From Actinocatenispora comari (GTDB taxonomy: Bacteria > Actinomycetota > Actinomycetes > Mycobacteriales > Micromonosporaceae), in assembly GCF_017312725.1 (NCBI RefSeq), contig NZ_BOPO01000037.1, positions 37,060-101,059 of the forward strand: a stretch of DNA of 64,000 bases, in the 5' to 3' direction. Below, piece by piece: positions 34,348 to 42,849 of this stretch. The notes below the pieces were generated by a model. The model made no database searches, was not told the DNA's origin, and saw only the letters and a program-made list of their open reading frames with translations. Each line of letters begins with the position of its first letter. The stretch's first letter is position 1. The translations under genes and the position numbers were made by a program.

Positions 34348-34847
34348 CCGACGACCACCCCGACCACCCCGACCACCCCGACCAGCCTCGCGAGCCGGGC
34401 AGCACCGGCGCCGCGAACGACGCCCCCGCCCAGCCCGCGAACGACGCCCCCGCCGAGTCCGCGAACGGCGCCGAGCCGACGGAGGTCGGTACCGGTGCGG
34501 GCGGGGCACCGGTGTCGGGGCTGCGGAACCCGGCCGGTGCGCTGCGCGGCGCCGGCGCCGGGGTGCTGTCGATCGAGGCGCTGGTGCTGCTGCTCGCGGT
34601 GTTGCCGCTGCGGATGCTGAAGGCGCCCGGCTGGGGCATGGCGGCGGTGGCGATCCTGGCCGTGCTGGCGATCGTGCTGATCGGGCTGCTCAGGCGGCGC
34701 TGGGCCTGGTACGCCGGGATCGTGTTGCAGGCGCTGGTCATCGCGACCGGCCTGGCGCACTGGGCCATCGCGGTGATCGGCTGCCTGTTCGCCGCGATCT
34801 GGCTGTACGTGCTGCACGTGCGCCGCACCGTCCTCGGCCGCATCTGA
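34344..34847 (+). CDS. DUF4233 membrane protein
   Basis: A 167-residue protein whose ATG overlaps the folC stop (ATGA). The N-terminal 55 residues are disordered, with a DHP repeat and NDAPA repeats. Four membrane helices follow (IEALVLLLAVLPLRML; MAAVAILAVLAIVLIGLL; AGIVLQALVIATGLAHWAIA; VIGCLFAAIWLYVLHV). DUF4233 proteins nearly always follow folC in actinobacteria. Function unknown. Confidence 0.92.
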   Translation: MTDDHPDHPDHPDQPREPGSTGAANDAPAQPANDAPAESANGAEPTEVGTGAGGAPVSGLRNPAGALRGAGAGVLSIEALVLLLAVLPLRMLKAPGWGMAAVAILAVLAIVLIGLLRRRWAWYAGIVLQALVIATGLAHWAIAVIGCLFAAIWLYVLHVRRTVLGRI

Positions 34848-34873
34848 CCGCCGCGCCGGCCGCCAGGACGGTC

Positions 34874-34891
34874 CCCGCCGGGGCCGGCGGG
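34874..34891. terminator. Inverted repeat between convergent genes
   Basis: CCCGCCGG and CCGGCGGG are separated by two bases, so in RNA the inner pairs must open. A weak bidirectional terminator candidate between DUF4233 and the minus-strand gene ending at 34906. Confidence 0.35.
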
Positions 34892-34905
34892 CCATTCGAC
34901 CGGGA

Positions 34906-35304
34906 TCAACGCAGGCCGGTGCAGAGCGCGCCGAGCACGCCGACGGCGAGCGGGATCAGACTCCAGTACACCGTCGGCCACGAGCTCAGCTCGACCGCGA
35001 CCGGACGGTACGGACGTTTCGGCGCCACCGCGAGCCGGATCGCGGTGCCTTCCCGCAGGCCGGCGTTGGCCGTGTAGTTGGCCAGCCGGGCGTCGTACCG
35101 GTGCCCGTCGAGGGTGTAGCCGACGGTGGGGATCCGCCAGCTGCCGCCGTTGCCGACCCGTTTGAGGTCGTTGCCGGTGACCGTCCCCGTCACCAGGGTG
35201 CCGGTGCGCCGCACCCTGGCACTGCGCACCATCGGCACCAGGTTCGACAGCAGGAACGCCGCGCCGGCGGCGGCGATGGCCAGAAACATGATCAGCACCA
35301 GCAC
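34906..35304 (-). CDS. DUF3592 membrane protein
   Basis: A 132-residue protein starting at GTG 35302-35304. The N-terminal helix is VLIMFLAIAAAGAAFLLSNL and the C-terminal helix is VYWSLIPLAVGVLGALC. Between them is a beta-rich extracytoplasmic domain (GTLVTGTVTGNDLKRVG, then RIPTVGYTLDGHRYDAR), the usual DUF3592 layout. Function unknown. Confidence 0.85.
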   Translation of the reverse strand: MLVLIMFLAIAAAGAAFLLSNLVPMVRSARVRRTGTLVTGTVTGNDLKRVGNGGSWRIPTVGYTLDGHRYDARLANYTANAGLREGTAIRLAVAPKRPYRPVAVELSSWPTVYWSLIPLAVGVLGALCTGLR

Positions 35305-35372
35305 GGCGCGGAGCGTACCTCGCGCCGTCCAGGCCGGTCACCTGGCCGACGAGTGAGTCAGCGCGCGACCGG

Positions 35373-35450
35373 TCGGCGGGTGCCGAGGCTGCGCCTGGTC
35401 GATGGCTGCCGAAGGCGGGCCTGGTCGGTGGGTGCCGAGGGCGGGTCTGG
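35373..35450. repeat. 26-bp tandem repeat
   Basis: Three units (35373-35398, 35399-35424, 35425-35450), each near TCGGTGGGTGCCGAGGGCGG followed by a C/T-CTGG end. They abut the stop codon of the gene at 35451, into which a partial fourth unit runs. Confidence 0.8.
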
Positions 35451-35843
35451 TCAGCGGGCGCCCAGGCGGGCGCGGAACCGGTCGCTCAGGACGACCTCGT
35501 GCGGCAGCCGGGCCAGCCGCGCGGCGTCGACGGTGACGCCGGCCCGGCGCAGCACGTCGGCGAGCTGCGCCCAGTGGTCGGCGGCCATGTCCGCCGCGGT
35601 GTGCCCGTCGAACGGCTCGTCCGGGCCGACCACGGTCCGCGCGGTGGCCTCGACGTCCGCGACGCTCGTCGCGGCCCAGATCCCGGGCGGACCGGAGGCA
35701 CCCCAGCCGCGGTCGTCGAGCAGCAGCACCCGGCGCCCGTCGGCCAGCACCGCCTCGTGCCGCACGCTCGCCGACAGGCGGCGCCCGCTCGACGCCGCCT
35801 CGTCCACGTCCACGATCGTGCGCAACCCCACCACTGCCGCCAT
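35451..35843 (-). CDS. Hypothetical protein
   Basis: A 130-residue protein starting at ATG 35841-35843, with no known family. The first half is strand-rich (RLSASVRHEAVLADGRRVLL, then DDRGWGASGPPGIWAATSVA). The second half is helical and contains HWAQLADVLRRAGVTVDAAR. Its C-terminal residues are encoded by the beginning of the 26-bp repeat. It is divergent from the ROK gene with 90 bp between. Confidence 0.6.
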   Translation of the reverse strand: MAAVVGLRTIVDVDEAASSGRRLSASVRHEAVLADGRRVLLLDDRGWGASGPPGIWAATSVADVEATARTVVGPDEPFDGHTAADMAADHWAQLADVLRRAGVTVDAARLARLPHEVVLSDRFRARLGAR

Positions 35844-35933
35844 GTACCCATCGTGCCAGCGCGGCCGGCGTCCACGGCCGTGGGTGATCGATCGCCGGTT
35901 CGAAGGTTGTGTTCGGGGCTACTTTCGTTCAAG

Positions 35934-37142
35934 ATGGCAAAAGTTGGGTTGCGTACGACCGAAGGGGCCGCAGTGGCGGAGGGGCTGGCGTACCAGGTGC
36001 TGTGCCTGTTGCGGGAACACGGGCCGCTGTCCCGGGTCGAGCTCGCCGACCGGCTCGCGGTGCCGCGCGCCCGGCTGCTGGCCGAGTTGACCCGGCTCAC
36101 CGAGGCCGATCGGGTACGGGAGGCCGGGCCGGCGGCGTCCCGCGGTGGCCGGCGTTCCACCCTGGTCGAGCTGTCGCCGAAGCACCGGTTCGGCGCGGTC
36201 GACCTGGGCGCCACCTCGGTACGGATCGAGGTCACCGACCGGCGCCTCGACCCGGTGGCCGCCGTCGAGGAGCCGGTGGACATCAGGTCCGGGCCGCGGC
36301 CGGTCCTGCGGGTGGTCACCGAACTGCTGGAGAAGCTGCGCGCGGAGGGTGCGTACCGGCAGCTCGACGGGCTCGGCGTCGGCCTGCCCGGCCCGGTCAG
36401 CTTCCGGGACGGGGTGCCGGTGTCGCCGCCGATCATGCCCGGCTGGGACGGCTTCGGCGTGCGGGAGATGCTGGCGCACGAGCACAACTGCCCGGTCGTG
36501 GTCGACAACGACGTGAACATCATGGCGATCGGCGAGGGCTACGGGGGAGTGGCCCGGTCGGTCGACGACTTCCTGTTCGTCAAGCTCGGTACCGGCATCG
36601 GCTGCGGCATCCATCTCGGCGGTGAGGTGTTCCGGGGCAAGGACGGGTGCGCCGGCGACATCGGCCACATGCAGGTCGTCGCGCACGGCCCGGTCTGCGC
36701 CTGCGGCAACACCGGCTGTCTGGAGGCGGTGTTCGGCGGCGCGGCGCTGGCCCGGGACGCCGTCGCGGCGGCGCGGGCCGGCCGGTCCGAACCGCTCGCC
36801 GCGCGGCTGGCGGCGGCGGGCACGCTCAGCGCGTACGACGTGGGGCAGGCCGCGGCGGCCGGGGACGCGACGAGCGTGGCGCTGATCCGGGCCGGTGGCG
36901 CCGCGCTGGGTGGCGTGCTGGCGAGCCTGGTCAGCTTCGTCAACCCGTCGATGATCGTGATCGGCGGCGGCCTGGCCGGGCTCGGTCACCGGCTGCTCGC
37001 CGAGGTCCGTGCGGTGGTGTACGGGCGGTCGTTGCCGCTGGCCACCGGCAACCTGCCGCTGGTGGTGTCCGAGCTGGGCGAGCGGGCCGGCGCGCTCGGC
37101 GCCGCGAAGCTCGCCAGCGACCTGGTCTTCCGGCAGTCCTGA
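35934..37142 (+). CDS. ROK-family transcriptional repressor
   Basis: A 402-residue protein from ATG 35934, which has no ribosome site but a TACTTT nine bases upstream (leaderless). A GTG at 35973 with GAAGGGG before it is the alternative. The HTH is at about 17-60 (YQVLCLLREHGPLSRVELAD). The ROK sugar-kinase-like domain follows, with FVKLGTGIGCGIHLGG and the zinc motif CACGNTGCLEA preceded by GHMQ. It probably senses a sugar and controls the downstream dehydrogenase and isomerase genes. ACTTTCG...AAAGT around the start may be its operator. Confidence 0.92.
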   Translation: MAKVGLRTTEGAAVAEGLAYQVLCLLREHGPLSRVELADRLAVPRARLLAELTRLTEADRVREAGPAASRGGRRSTLVELSPKHRFGAVDLGATSVRIEVTDRRLDPVAAVEEPVDIRSGPRPVLRVVTELLEKLRAEGAYRQLDGLGVGLPGPVSFRDGVPVSPPIMPGWDGFGVREMLAHEHNCPVVVDNDVNIMAIGEGYGGVARSVDDFLFVKLGTGIGCGIHLGGEVFRGKDGCAGDIGHMQVVAHGPVCACGNTGCLEAVFGGAALARDAVAAARAGRSEPLAARLAAAGTLSAYDVGQAAAAGDATSVALIRAGGAALGGVLASLVSFVNPSMIVIGGGLAGLGHRLLAEVRAVVYGRSLPLATGNLPLVVSELGERAGALGAAKLASDLVFRQS

Positions 37143-37170
37143 TCGAGCGCACCGAGGAAAGGCGGGCCGT

Positions 37171-38409
37171 GTGTCCAGCGTTGACGGAGCCAACCGCGCG
37201 TCCGGCGCCGACGGAGGCGACCGGGTGTCCGACTCCCCCCGTGTGTCCACTGTAGACGGAGCCGGCGATGCGGTCGGTCGAGGTCGCACCATCGGCGTGG
37301 GAATGGTCGGTACCGCGTTCATGGGCGCCGCGCACTCCCAGGCCTGGCGTACCGTCAACCGGGTCTTCGAGCTGCCGGTGGCCGCGCGGATGGCGGCGAT
37401 CTGCGGCCGCGACCCGGCGCGCACCGAGGCGGCGGCGAACCGGTTGGGTTGGGCCGCAACCGAAACCGACTGGCGCGCGCTGGTCGCCCGGGACGACGTC
37501 GACCTGGTCGACATCTGTACGCCCGGCGACACGCACGCCGAGATCGCGCTCGCCGCGCTGGCCGCCGGCAAGCACGTGCTGTGCGAGAAGCCGCTCGCCA
37601 ACACCGTCGCCGAGGCCGAGGGGATGGCCGCCGCCGCCCGGGATGCGGGCACCGTGGCGATGTGCGGCTTCACCTACCGGCGGGTGCCGGCGGTGACGCT
37701 GATGCGCGATCTCGTCGCGGCCGGCCGGATCGGCCGGATCCGCCAGGTGCGCGCCTGCTACCTGCAGGACTGGCTGATCGATCCGGCCGCACCGTGGACC
37801 TGGCGGCTGTCGGCCGACCGGGCCGGCTCCGGCGCGCTCGGCGACCTGGGCGCGCACGTGGTGGACGCGGTGCGCTTTCTCACCGGGGCCGAGTTCGAGG
37901 CGGTGAGCGCGCTGACCGAGACGTTCGTGGCCGAGCGGCCGCTGCCCGACGGTACCGGCAGCGCCCCGGTCACCGTGGACGACGCCGCGCTGTTCCTGGC
38001 CCGGCTCTCCGGCGGTGTCGTCGGCACGTTCGAGGCGACCCGGTACGCGACCGGGCGCAAGAACGCGCTGCGGATCGAACTCAACGGCACCCTCGGCACC
38101 CTGGCGTTCGACCTGGAGCGGCTGAACGAGCTGGAGTTCTTCGACGGTACCCAGCCGGCGGCCGAGGCGGGCTTCCGCCGCATCCTCGTCACCGAACCCG
38201 ACCACCCGTACCTGTCGGCCTGGTGGCCGCCGGGGCACCTGCTGGGCTACGAGCACGCGTTCACCCACCAGGCCCGTGACCTGCTCGCCGCGATCGGCGG
38301 CGGGCCGCCCGCGCGCCCGTCCTTCGACGACGGCCTCGCCGCCCAACGGGTACTCGATGCGGTGGGCCGCAGCGCCCGCGACCGCACCTGGACCACCACC
38401 GTCCACTGA
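37171..38409 (+). CDS. Gfo/Idh/MocA-family oxidoreductase
   Basis: A 412-residue protein starting at GTG after GAGGAAAGG, 28 bp after the ROK gene. The Rossmann motif IGVGMVGTAFMGAAHSQAW is at about 41-59. LVDICTPGDTHAEIALAAL and HVLCEKPLANTVAEAE carry the EKP catalytic lysine, and GALGDLGAHVVDAVRFL matches the second conserved block. The N-terminal 40 residues are an odd low-complexity extension encoded over a copy of the 13-bp palindrome. It probably oxidises a sugar or polyol with NAD(P) together with the isomerase downstream. Confidence 0.93.
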   Translation: MSSVDGANRASGADGGDRVSDSPRVSTVDGAGDAVGRGRTIGVGMVGTAFMGAAHSQAWRTVNRVFELPVAARMAAICGRDPARTEAAANRLGWAATETDWRALVARDDVDLVDICTPGDTHAEIALAALAAGKHVLCEKPLANTVAEAEGMAAAARDAGTVAMCGFTYRRVPAVTLMRDLVAAGRIGRIRQVRACYLQDWLIDPAAPWTWRLSADRAGSGALGDLGAHVVDAVRFLTGAEFEAVSALTETFVAERPLPDGTGSAPVTVDDAALFLARLSGGVVGTFEATRYATGRKNALRIELNGTLGTLAFDLERLNELEFFDGTQPAAEAGFRRILVTEPDHPYLSAWWPPGHLLGYEHAFTHQARDLLAAIGGGPPARPSFDDGLAAQRVLDAVGRSARDRTWTTTVH

Positions 38410-38457
38410 GGATCTCCGCGGCTCACCGAGCCGAGGAGTACGAAGGGAGCACGCGCC

Positions 38458-39465
38458 ATGGCGCGACCGATCACGCTGTTCACCGGCCAGTGGGCGGACC
38501 TGCCGTTCGTCGAGGTGTGCCGGTTGGCCTCGCAGTGGGGCTACGACGGGCTGGAGATCGCCTGCTGGGGCGACCATTTCGAGGTCGACAAGGCGCTCGC
38601 CGATCCGTCCTATGTGGAGGGACGTAAGCGGATCCTGGCCGAGCACGGCCTGTCGGTGTACGCGATCTCCAACCACCTGGTCGGCCAGGCGGTGTGCGAC
38701 TTCCCGATCGACGAGCGGCACCAGGCGATCGTGCCGGCCGCGGTGTGGGGCGACGGCGACGCCGAGGGGGTGCGGCAGCGGGCCGCGGAGCGGATGAAGG
38801 ACACCGCCCGAGCCGCCGCCGCACTCGGCGTGTCCACGGTGGTCGGCTTCACCGGCTCGTCCATCTGGTACACGCTGGCGATGTTCCCGCCCACCCCGGA
38901 GGAGATGATCGAGCGCGGCTACCAGGACTTCGCCGATCGGTGGAACCCGATCCTGGACGTGTTCGACGCCGAGGGCGTGCGGTTCGCGCACGAGGTGCAC
39001 CCGACCGAGATCGCCTACGACTACTGGACGACGGCCAAGGCGCTGGAGGCGATCGGGCACCGGCCGGCGTTCGGGCTCAACTTCGACCCGTCGCACTTCA
39101 TCTGGCAGGACCTCGACCCGGTCGGTTTCCTGTGGGACTACCAGGACCGTATCTACCACGTGGACTGCAAGGAGTCGAAGAAGCAGTTCAACGGGCGCAA
39201 CACCCGGCTCGGCTCGCACCTGCCGTGGGGCGACCCGCGACGCGGCTGGGACTTCGTGTCCACCGGGCACGGCGACGTGCCGTGGGAGGCGTGTTTCCGT
39301 ACCCTCAACGCGATCTCGTACGACGGGCCGATCTCGATCGAGTGGGAGGACGCCGGGATGGACCGGCTCATCGGCGCACCCGAGGCGCTGGCGTTCGTCC
39401 GCCGGCTCGCCGCGATCGAGCCGCCGGCCGCCTCGTTCGACGCCGCCTTCGGCTCGAACGACTGA
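38458..39465 (+). CDS. Sugar phosphate isomerase/epimerase (TIM barrel)
   Basis: A 335-residue protein with GAAGGGAGC before its ATG. This is the xylose-isomerase-like/AP-endonuclease-2 fold: [69 protein letters not shown]. The Glu, Asp, His and Glu residues in these blocks form the metal site. Close relatives in sugar clusters isomerise keto-inositols or keto-sugars made by the neighbouring Gfo/Idh enzyme. It is the last gene of the ROK operon. Confidence 0.92.
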   Translation: MARPITLFTGQWADLPFVEVCRLASQWGYDGLEIACWGDHFEVDKALADPSYVEGRKRILAEHGLSVYAISNHLVGQAVCDFPIDERHQAIVPAAVWGDGDAEGVRQRAAERMKDTARAAAALGVSTVVGFTGSSIWYTLAMFPPTPEEMIERGYQDFADRWNPILDVFDAEGVRFAHEVHPTEIAYDYWTTAKALEAIGHRPAFGLNFDPSHFIWQDLDPVGFLWDYQDRIYHVDCKESKKQFNGRNTRLGSHLPWGDPRRGWDFVSTGHGDVPWEACFRTLNAISYDGPISIEWEDAGMDRLIGAPEALAFVRRLAAIEPPAASFDAAFGSND

Positions 39466-39492
39466 CCGTCTCGCCCCGCGTCGGTGCCCCGG

Positions 39493-40047
39493 TCAGCTCG
39501 GCTGGGGTGGCCGGTCGGCGGCCGGTACGACCCGGTAGCGGGCGGAGCCGTCGCGGGTGACGCGGCCGAAGTCGGCGAGCAGCCGGCGCAGTGCGGCATG
39601 GTCGTCGTACAGCTCGTGCAGCGCCGCGTTGACCTCGGCCTCGGTCAGCGTGGTGTCGGCCGGGAGCAGCGTGGCCGCGAGGTCGGCGAGCCGGTGCCGC
39701 AGCGCGAGATCGTCCGGCACCGCGCGGAGCCGGCCGTGCCGGAAGTGCCGCGCCAGTACCGGATCGTCGGCCAGCATCGGCGCCGTGGGCTGTGCCGCGT
39801 CCAGCGCGTCGGCGGCGCCGGCCAGGACGGTGAGGTCGGCGGACAGCCGCTGCCCGGCCAGGTCCAGCAGCCCGCAGTCGGCGAGCCGGGCCGCCTCCTT
39901 GACCACCTGCCGTACCGGCAGGCCGGTCTCGGTGGCCGCCTCGGCGACGGTGCCGGCGCGGCCGGAGCCGACCGCGGCGAGCAGGGAGAGGCGTTCGGCG
40001 GAGCCGAGCGCGGCGAGCAGTGCCGCCGCGGTACTGATGTCACGCAT
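39493..40047 (-). CDS. DUF2087 regulator-like protein
   Basis: A 184-residue protein. The first 60 residues look like an ArsR-type winged helix (AALLAALGSAERLSLLAAVG, then GLPVRQVVKEAARLADCGLL). The last 80 residues match DUF2087 (LRAVPDDLALRHRLADLAAT, EAEVNAALHELYDDHAALRR, and an RVTRDGSARYRV end). Such proteins are presumed transcriptional regulators. No target is evident. Confidence 0.85.
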   Translation of the reverse strand: MRDISTAAALLAALGSAERLSLLAAVGSGRAGTVAEAATETGLPVRQVVKEAARLADCGLLDLAGQRLSADLTVLAGAADALDAAQPTAPMLADDPVLARHFRHGRLRAVPDDLALRHRLADLAATLLPADTTLTEAEVNAALHELYDDHAALRRLLADFGRVTRDGSARYRVVPAADRPPQPS

Positions 40048-40201
40048 GGCCGCCGACGCTATCGTCGCCGGCGGCCGTCTTCAACGCGTTTCCGACGCCT
40101 TCGCCGCCACGCGCCTTCGCCGCCACGCGGCTTCTGTCGATGCCTGTCCGGCGCCTTCGACGCCGTCCGGCGATCCTCGCGCGTTTCCGCGCCTTCGATG
40201 T

Positions 40202-40250
40202 GTGCCCGGTGCCAGCGTGTCCGGTGTCAGCGTGTCCGGTGTCAGCGTGT
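40202..40250. repeat. 15-bp tandem repeat
   Basis: Three units of GTGTCCGGTGTCAGC (40202-40216 with two changes, 40217-40231, 40232-40246) and the start of a fourth. It lies in the 271-bp gap between DUF2087 and the HEAT protein, which otherwise holds only low-complexity CGCCTTCG sequence and no gene. Confidence 0.8.
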
Positions 40251-40318
40251 CGGTGTCGGTCCACGCGTGCCCGGCGGCCCTCGACGCGGGTTGGGCGTCG
40301 CTGTGGCAACCTGAACGG

Positions 40319-40867
40319 ATGGGCGAGACACCGGTGGAGCTGGCGCGGGCCACCGAGCGGCGGCTCGGGGTCGACGAGATGGTGGCGCGCTGCGTGGCGC
40401 TGCTGCGGCACGGTGACCCGTTCGCCGAGGTCGAGTTCATCGTCTGGCTGGCCGGTGCGTCCGCCGCGAGCGAGATGCGGCTGCGCACCCCGGAGGACGA
40501 CCCGTCCCTGCTCTACTGGCCGCGGGTCTGGGCGGCCCGCGCGCTGGTCTACGTGTGGGACGACGCGGCGATCCCGGCGGTGCTCGACGCGCTCGGTGAC
40601 GATGCCTGGCGGGTACGGGAGATGGCGGCGAAGGTGGTCATCGCGCACGAGCTGGGCGAGGCCGGCGATCGGCTGGTGCCGCTGCTGTCCGATCCGGTAC
40701 CGCGGGTGCGGGCCGCGGCGGCGCGTGCCCTCGGTGTGGTGGGCGAGGCGGAGCACGCGCCGGCGCTGCGCGAGGCGACCGCGGACGACGAGTCGCAGGT
40801 GTCCACCCGGGCCGCGGCGGCGCTGCGGTCGATGTCCCGCCGCCTCGACCGCGACCTGCTCGACTGA
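40319..40867 (+). CDS. HEAT-repeat protein
   Basis: A 182-residue alpha-solenoid protein. The repeats include AIPAVLDALGDDAWRVREMA, RLVPLLSDPVPRVRAAAARA and HAPALREATADDESQVSTRA, of PBS-lyase HEAT type. The N-terminal part contains SLLYWPRVWAARALVYVWDD. It is a scaffold or protein-binding module. The real start is ATG 40319; the open frame upstream runs through the 15-bp repeat. Confidence 0.85.
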   Translation: MGETPVELARATERRLGVDEMVARCVALLRHGDPFAEVEFIVWLAGASAASEMRLRTPEDDPSLLYWPRVWAARALVYVWDDAAIPAVLDALGDDAWRVREMAAKVVIAHELGEAGDRLVPLLSDPVPRVRAAAARALGVVGEAEHAPALREATADDESQVSTRAAAALRSMSRRLDRDLLD

Positions 40868-40895
40868 CCGAACGGTCCACTGTGGATGGTGGGCT

Positions 40896-40926
40896 CGCCC
40901 CGATCCGGTCTCGACGGGTCGGGGCG
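40896..40926. terminator. Bidirectional terminator
   Basis: CGCCCCGA (40896-40903) pairs with TCGGGGCG (40919-40926) between the convergent HEAT and oxidoreductase genes. Confidence 0.7.
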
Positions 40927-40931
40927 GTGCC

Positions 40932-42035
40932 TCACAGCGTCGCCGCGTACGGGTCGAACTCGTCCGGCAGCAGCGCCGGTGCCGTGCAGGTGGAGTCGAT
41001 CGGAACGAACGCGCCGGTCTCGGCCGACCCGGCGATCGCCGTCATCAGCTCCAGTACGTGCTGCGCCAGCTCACCGGACGCCCGGTGCGGCGTGCCGGCC
41101 CGCAGCGCGCGGGCGAGGTCGAGCACGCCGAGCCCCCGGCCGGTGTCCGGTCCCTTCGCCGGTACCGCGGACCAGTCGTCGTCGCCGGCCCGGCGCAGCC
41201 GGATGGTGCCGGTGAACGTGTTCGGGTCGGGCAGCGCCATCGTCGCCTCGGACCCGGTGATCTCCACGAAGCCGGCCCGGGCCAGCGGGGAGTCGAAGCT
41301 GAGCACGCTGGTCGCGGCCTGGCCGCCGGTGAAGTCGAGCAGCGCCGCCACGTGCGTCGGCACCTCCACCTCGAACGCGGTACCGGCCAGCGGCCCGGAA
41401 CCGACCACCCGGCTGTCCCGGGAGCGCCGGCCGACGGCGGCCACCGAGCGCGCCGGCCCGAACGCGCCGACCAGCGTGGTCAGGTAGTACGGGCCGATGT
41501 CGAACAGAGGGCCGGCGCCGCGCTGGAACAGGAACGCCGGGTTCGGGTGCCACGACTCGGGTCCGGGGCTCTGCATCAGCGTCAGCGCGGTCAGCGGAGT
41601 GCCGATCGCACCCTCGGCGATCATCCGGTACGCGGTCTGCAGGCCGGCGCCGAGGAACGTGTCCGGCGCGTTCGCCACCCGTACCCCGGCGGCGTCGGCG
41701 GCGGCGAGCAGCGCGGCACCGGCGTCGGGGGCGAGCGCGAGCGGCTTCTCCGAGTACACGTGCTTGCCGGCGGTGACCGCGGCGTGCGCGACCTCGGTGT
41801 GCACCGCGGGGATGGTCAGGTTGACCACGATCTCCACGTCCGGATGGCCGATCACCGCGGCGGTGTCGCCCACCACCGGGATGCCGTACCGCTGCGCGGC
41901 GTCCCGGGCCCGGGAGAGCTCCAGGTCGCTGCAGGCGACCACCCGCACGTCCGGGAACGCGGTCAGGTTGTCGAGGTACTGGGTGGAGATCGTGCCGCAG
42001 CCGACGACCGCGACGCCGACCGGCCCCGCGGTCAC
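40932..42035 (-). CDS. Second Gfo/Idh/MocA-family oxidoreductase
   Basis: A 367-residue protein whose GTG overlaps the upstream stop (GTGA). It shows VGVAVVGCGTISTQYLDNL (Rossmann), NLTIPAVHTEVAHAAV, HVYSEKPLALAPDAGA (EKP motif) and LFDIGPYYLTTLVGAF. This is an NAD(P)-dependent sugar or polyol dehydrogenase family. It is coupled to the TIM-barrel isomerase upstream, as in the ROK operon, but the two dehydrogenases are only distantly alike and probably use different substrates. Confidence 0.93.
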   Translation of the reverse strand: MTAGPVGVAVVGCGTISTQYLDNLTAFPDVRVVACSDLELSRARDAAQRYGIPVVGDTAAVIGHPDVEIVVNLTIPAVHTEVAHAAVTAGKHVYSEKPLALAPDAGAALLAAADAAGVRVANAPDTFLGAGLQTAYRMIAEGAIGTPLTALTLMQSPGPESWHPNPAFLFQRGAGPLFDIGPYYLTTLVGAFGPARSVAAVGRRSRDSRVVGSGPLAGTAFEVEVPTHVAALLDFTGGQAATSVLSFDSPLARAGFVEITGSEATMALPDPNTFTGTIRLRRAGDDDWSAVPAKGPDTGRGLGVLDLARALRAGTPHRASGELAQHVLELMTAIAGSAETGAFVPIDSTCTAPALLPDEFDPYAATL

Positions 42036-42757
42036 GAGGCCACCTCGCGCAGGTACCCGATGCTGTCGGCCAGCGCGGTGAACATGTCGGTGTCGCACCG
42101 GTCGAGCTCGACGATGCGGCGCGCCTGCGGTGCGGCGGCGAGGATCGCCGGGATGTCGAGCGTGCCGGCGCCGACCGCGGTCATCGCCGCCTCGGGGGTG
42201 GTGGCCGGGCCGTCCTTGACGTGCAGGTAGCGGACCCGGTCCCCGAGCCGGCGCAGCAGCGCCGGTACGTCGAGGCCGCCGACCGTGGCCCAGTAGACGT
42301 CGACCTCCAGGAACACCTCGTCGTCCAGCGCGTCGGTGAGCACCTCCAGCGCCGGCCGCCCGTCGACCTGCTGCTCCGGCTCGAACCAGTGGTTGTGGTA
42401 GCCGACCGCGATGCCGCGCTCGCCCGCGCGCTTCGCCGCGTCGTTGAGCCGCCGCGCGGTCTGCTCGACGGCGGCGCGGTCGGCGAACCGGTCCGGGTCG
42501 AGCCACGGGACGACGACGGTGTCCGTACCGACCGCGGTCGCGGCGTCGAGGATCGCGTCGGTGTCGTCGAGCAGCGGCGCGTGCGTGCTCCACACGGTCA
42601 GGCCGTACCGGTCGACGAGGGTGCGCAGGCCGGCCGGGTCGTCGGTCGGGTTGAACCATTCGACCGCCTGGTAGCCGAGCTCGGCGACGCGGCGCAGGGT
42701 CGCGTCGCGGTCGGCGGCGAGGCGGTCGCGGACTGAGTACAGCTGGACACCGAGCAT
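42032..42757 (-). CDS. Second sugar phosphate isomerase/epimerase
   Basis: A 241-residue TIM-barrel protein. The ATG at 42755-42757 after GGAGG is preferred over the GTG at 42794-42796, which coincides with the probable transcription start. It begins MLGVQLYSVRDRLAADRD. Other blocks are GIAVGYHNHWFEPE, FLEVDVYWATVGG, YLHVKDGPAT and RIVELDRCDTDMFTAL, which carry the metal ligands of this fold. It resembles inosose-isomerase-like enzymes. Confidence 0.9.
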   Translation of the reverse strand: MLGVQLYSVRDRLAADRDATLRRVAELGYQAVEWFNPTDDPAGLRTLVDRYGLTVWSTHAPLLDDTDAILDAATAVGTDTVVVPWLDPDRFADRAAVEQTARRLNDAAKRAGERGIAVGYHNHWFEPEQQVDGRPALEVLTDALDDEVFLEVDVYWATVGGLDVPALLRRLGDRVRYLHVKDGPATTPEAAMTAVGAGTLDIPAILAAAPQARRIVELDRCDTDMFTALADSIGYLREVAS

Positions 42758-42794
42758 GGTGCCTCCGTAGGACGGCGTCGTGACGGTCTCGCTC

Positions 42795-42824
42795 ACGCTA
42801 GAAGTCTTTTGCTGCCGAGGTCAA
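42795..42824 (-). promoter_or_regulatory. Promoter of isomerase/dehydrogenase operon
   Basis: On the minus strand TTGACC (42819-42824) and TAGCGT (42795-42800) are 18 bp apart. A plus-strand ACTTTCG (42827-42833) just upstream of the -35 box matches the element near the ROK start (35921-35927). Confidence 0.75.
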
Positions 42825-42849
42825 TAACTTTCGACGATTCAGACAGAAG

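Noticed and set aside
39493..40047. Simple ArsR call for this gene
   Set aside because: The C-terminal half matches DUF2087 better, so the broader description is used.
40048..40318. N-terminal extension of the HEAT protein through the 15-bp repeat
   Set aside because: The translated extension is low-complexity (SVSGV repeats); ATG 40319 gives a compact HEAT protein.
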